Assembly: GCA_964564735.1 (NCBI GenBank)
Contig: CAZMCH010000157.1
Coordinates: forward strand, 1-5,868
DNA length: 5,868 bases
Origin: CAZMCH01 sp964564735
Lineage (GTDB): Bacteria > Poribacteria > DTPJ01
Direction: 5' to 3'
A model generated the notes under the pieces. The model saw only the letters and a program-made list of their open reading frames with translations, did not search any database and was not told where the DNA came from. Shown in pieces: positions 5,686 to 5,868 of this stretch; positions within the stretch are counted from its first letter, which is position 1, and every line of letters starts with the position of its first letter. Made by a program: the position numbers and the translations under genes.

Positions 5686-5868
5686 TCATAACTCCACAAT
5701 ATTGCCAACATAAGGCGGTATCTCAATTGGCTCTTTATTATCTTCTTCTATTTTTAAGATGAAAGCCTCAATATGACCACATTTATCATGGATCATCTTT
5801 GCCAATTTTTGTTCGTTTTCATTTATGCCAAGTATCTCACCATTACAAATTGCAACAAACTCCCCTTT
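5686..5868 (-). CDS. DUF5678-like small protein, C-terminal 60 residues (5' end outside window)
   Basis: Reading the minus strand from the right edge gives an uninterrupted 60-codon frame ending in TGA at 5688-5686. It begins KGEFVAICNGEILGINENEQ, continues with a helix-like segment (KLAKMIHDKCG), then IEAFILKIEED and a tail with EIPPYVGNIVEL. The pattern GxxVAIxxGxxxG, a helix, and a hydrophobic beta-strand resembles DUF5678, a short domain of unknown function that I recall often occurring beside retropepsin-like proteases. The stop codon directly abuts the TTG start of the protease gene, so the two are translationally coupled. It is a real gene tail rather than chance because of that junction and the domain-like pattern. 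The start and any upstream domain cannot be seen. The function is unknown. Confidence 0.65.
   Translation of the reverse strand, partial: KGEFVAICNGEILGINENEQKLAKMIHDKCGHIEAFILKIEEDNKEPIEIPPYVGNIVEL

Overview
The window is AT-rich bacterial DNA that looks like an uncultured lineage. A complete minCDE operon places it among bacteria that use oscillating Min proteins for division-site selection. The right-hand part carries gene types (uroporphyrinogen-decarboxylase-like methyltransferase, bicupin, retropepsin-like protease, DUF5678-like protein) that I associate with uncultured, metabolically unusual phyla such as Poribacteria, Omnitrophota, Armatimonadota or Planctomycetes relatives. I cannot name the phylum from the sequence alone. 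Genes are standard-code, closely packed and intact apart from the one cut by the right edge.

Left half, plus strand (about 75-3127). A near-consensus sigma-70 promoter (TTGACA, 16 bp, TATAAT) precedes a CorA-type magnesium/divalent-cation channel very like the Thermotoga maritima type. After a 71-base gap holding a second promoter candidate comes minC-minD-minE. The gap from minC to minD is 4 bases and minD and minE overlap by 8 bases, so the three form one transcription unit. MinD recruits MinC to the membrane to inhibit FtsZ polymerisation away from mid-cell, and MinE displaces MinC and stimulates the MinD ATPase.

Centre (3128-3228). The convergent gap between minE and the minus-strand genes contains a long imperfect inverted repeat. 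Its arms are built from a degenerate 8-base tandem unit with an AAGAT core. It may act as a bidirectional terminator.

Right half, minus strand (read from 5868 down to 3229). The order of transcription is a DUF5678-like small protein (5' end outside the window), a clan-AA retropepsin-like aspartyl protease whose start abuts the previous stop, a uroporphyrinogen decarboxylase (URO-D) family protein 14 bases further on, and then, after about 166 bases of repeat-like intergenic DNA, a two-domain cupin. The first three are almost certainly co-transcribed. The cupin has its own strong ribosome-binding site and may be separate. The DUF5678/retropepsin pair is the least understood and most interesting part of the window; its function is not known to me.
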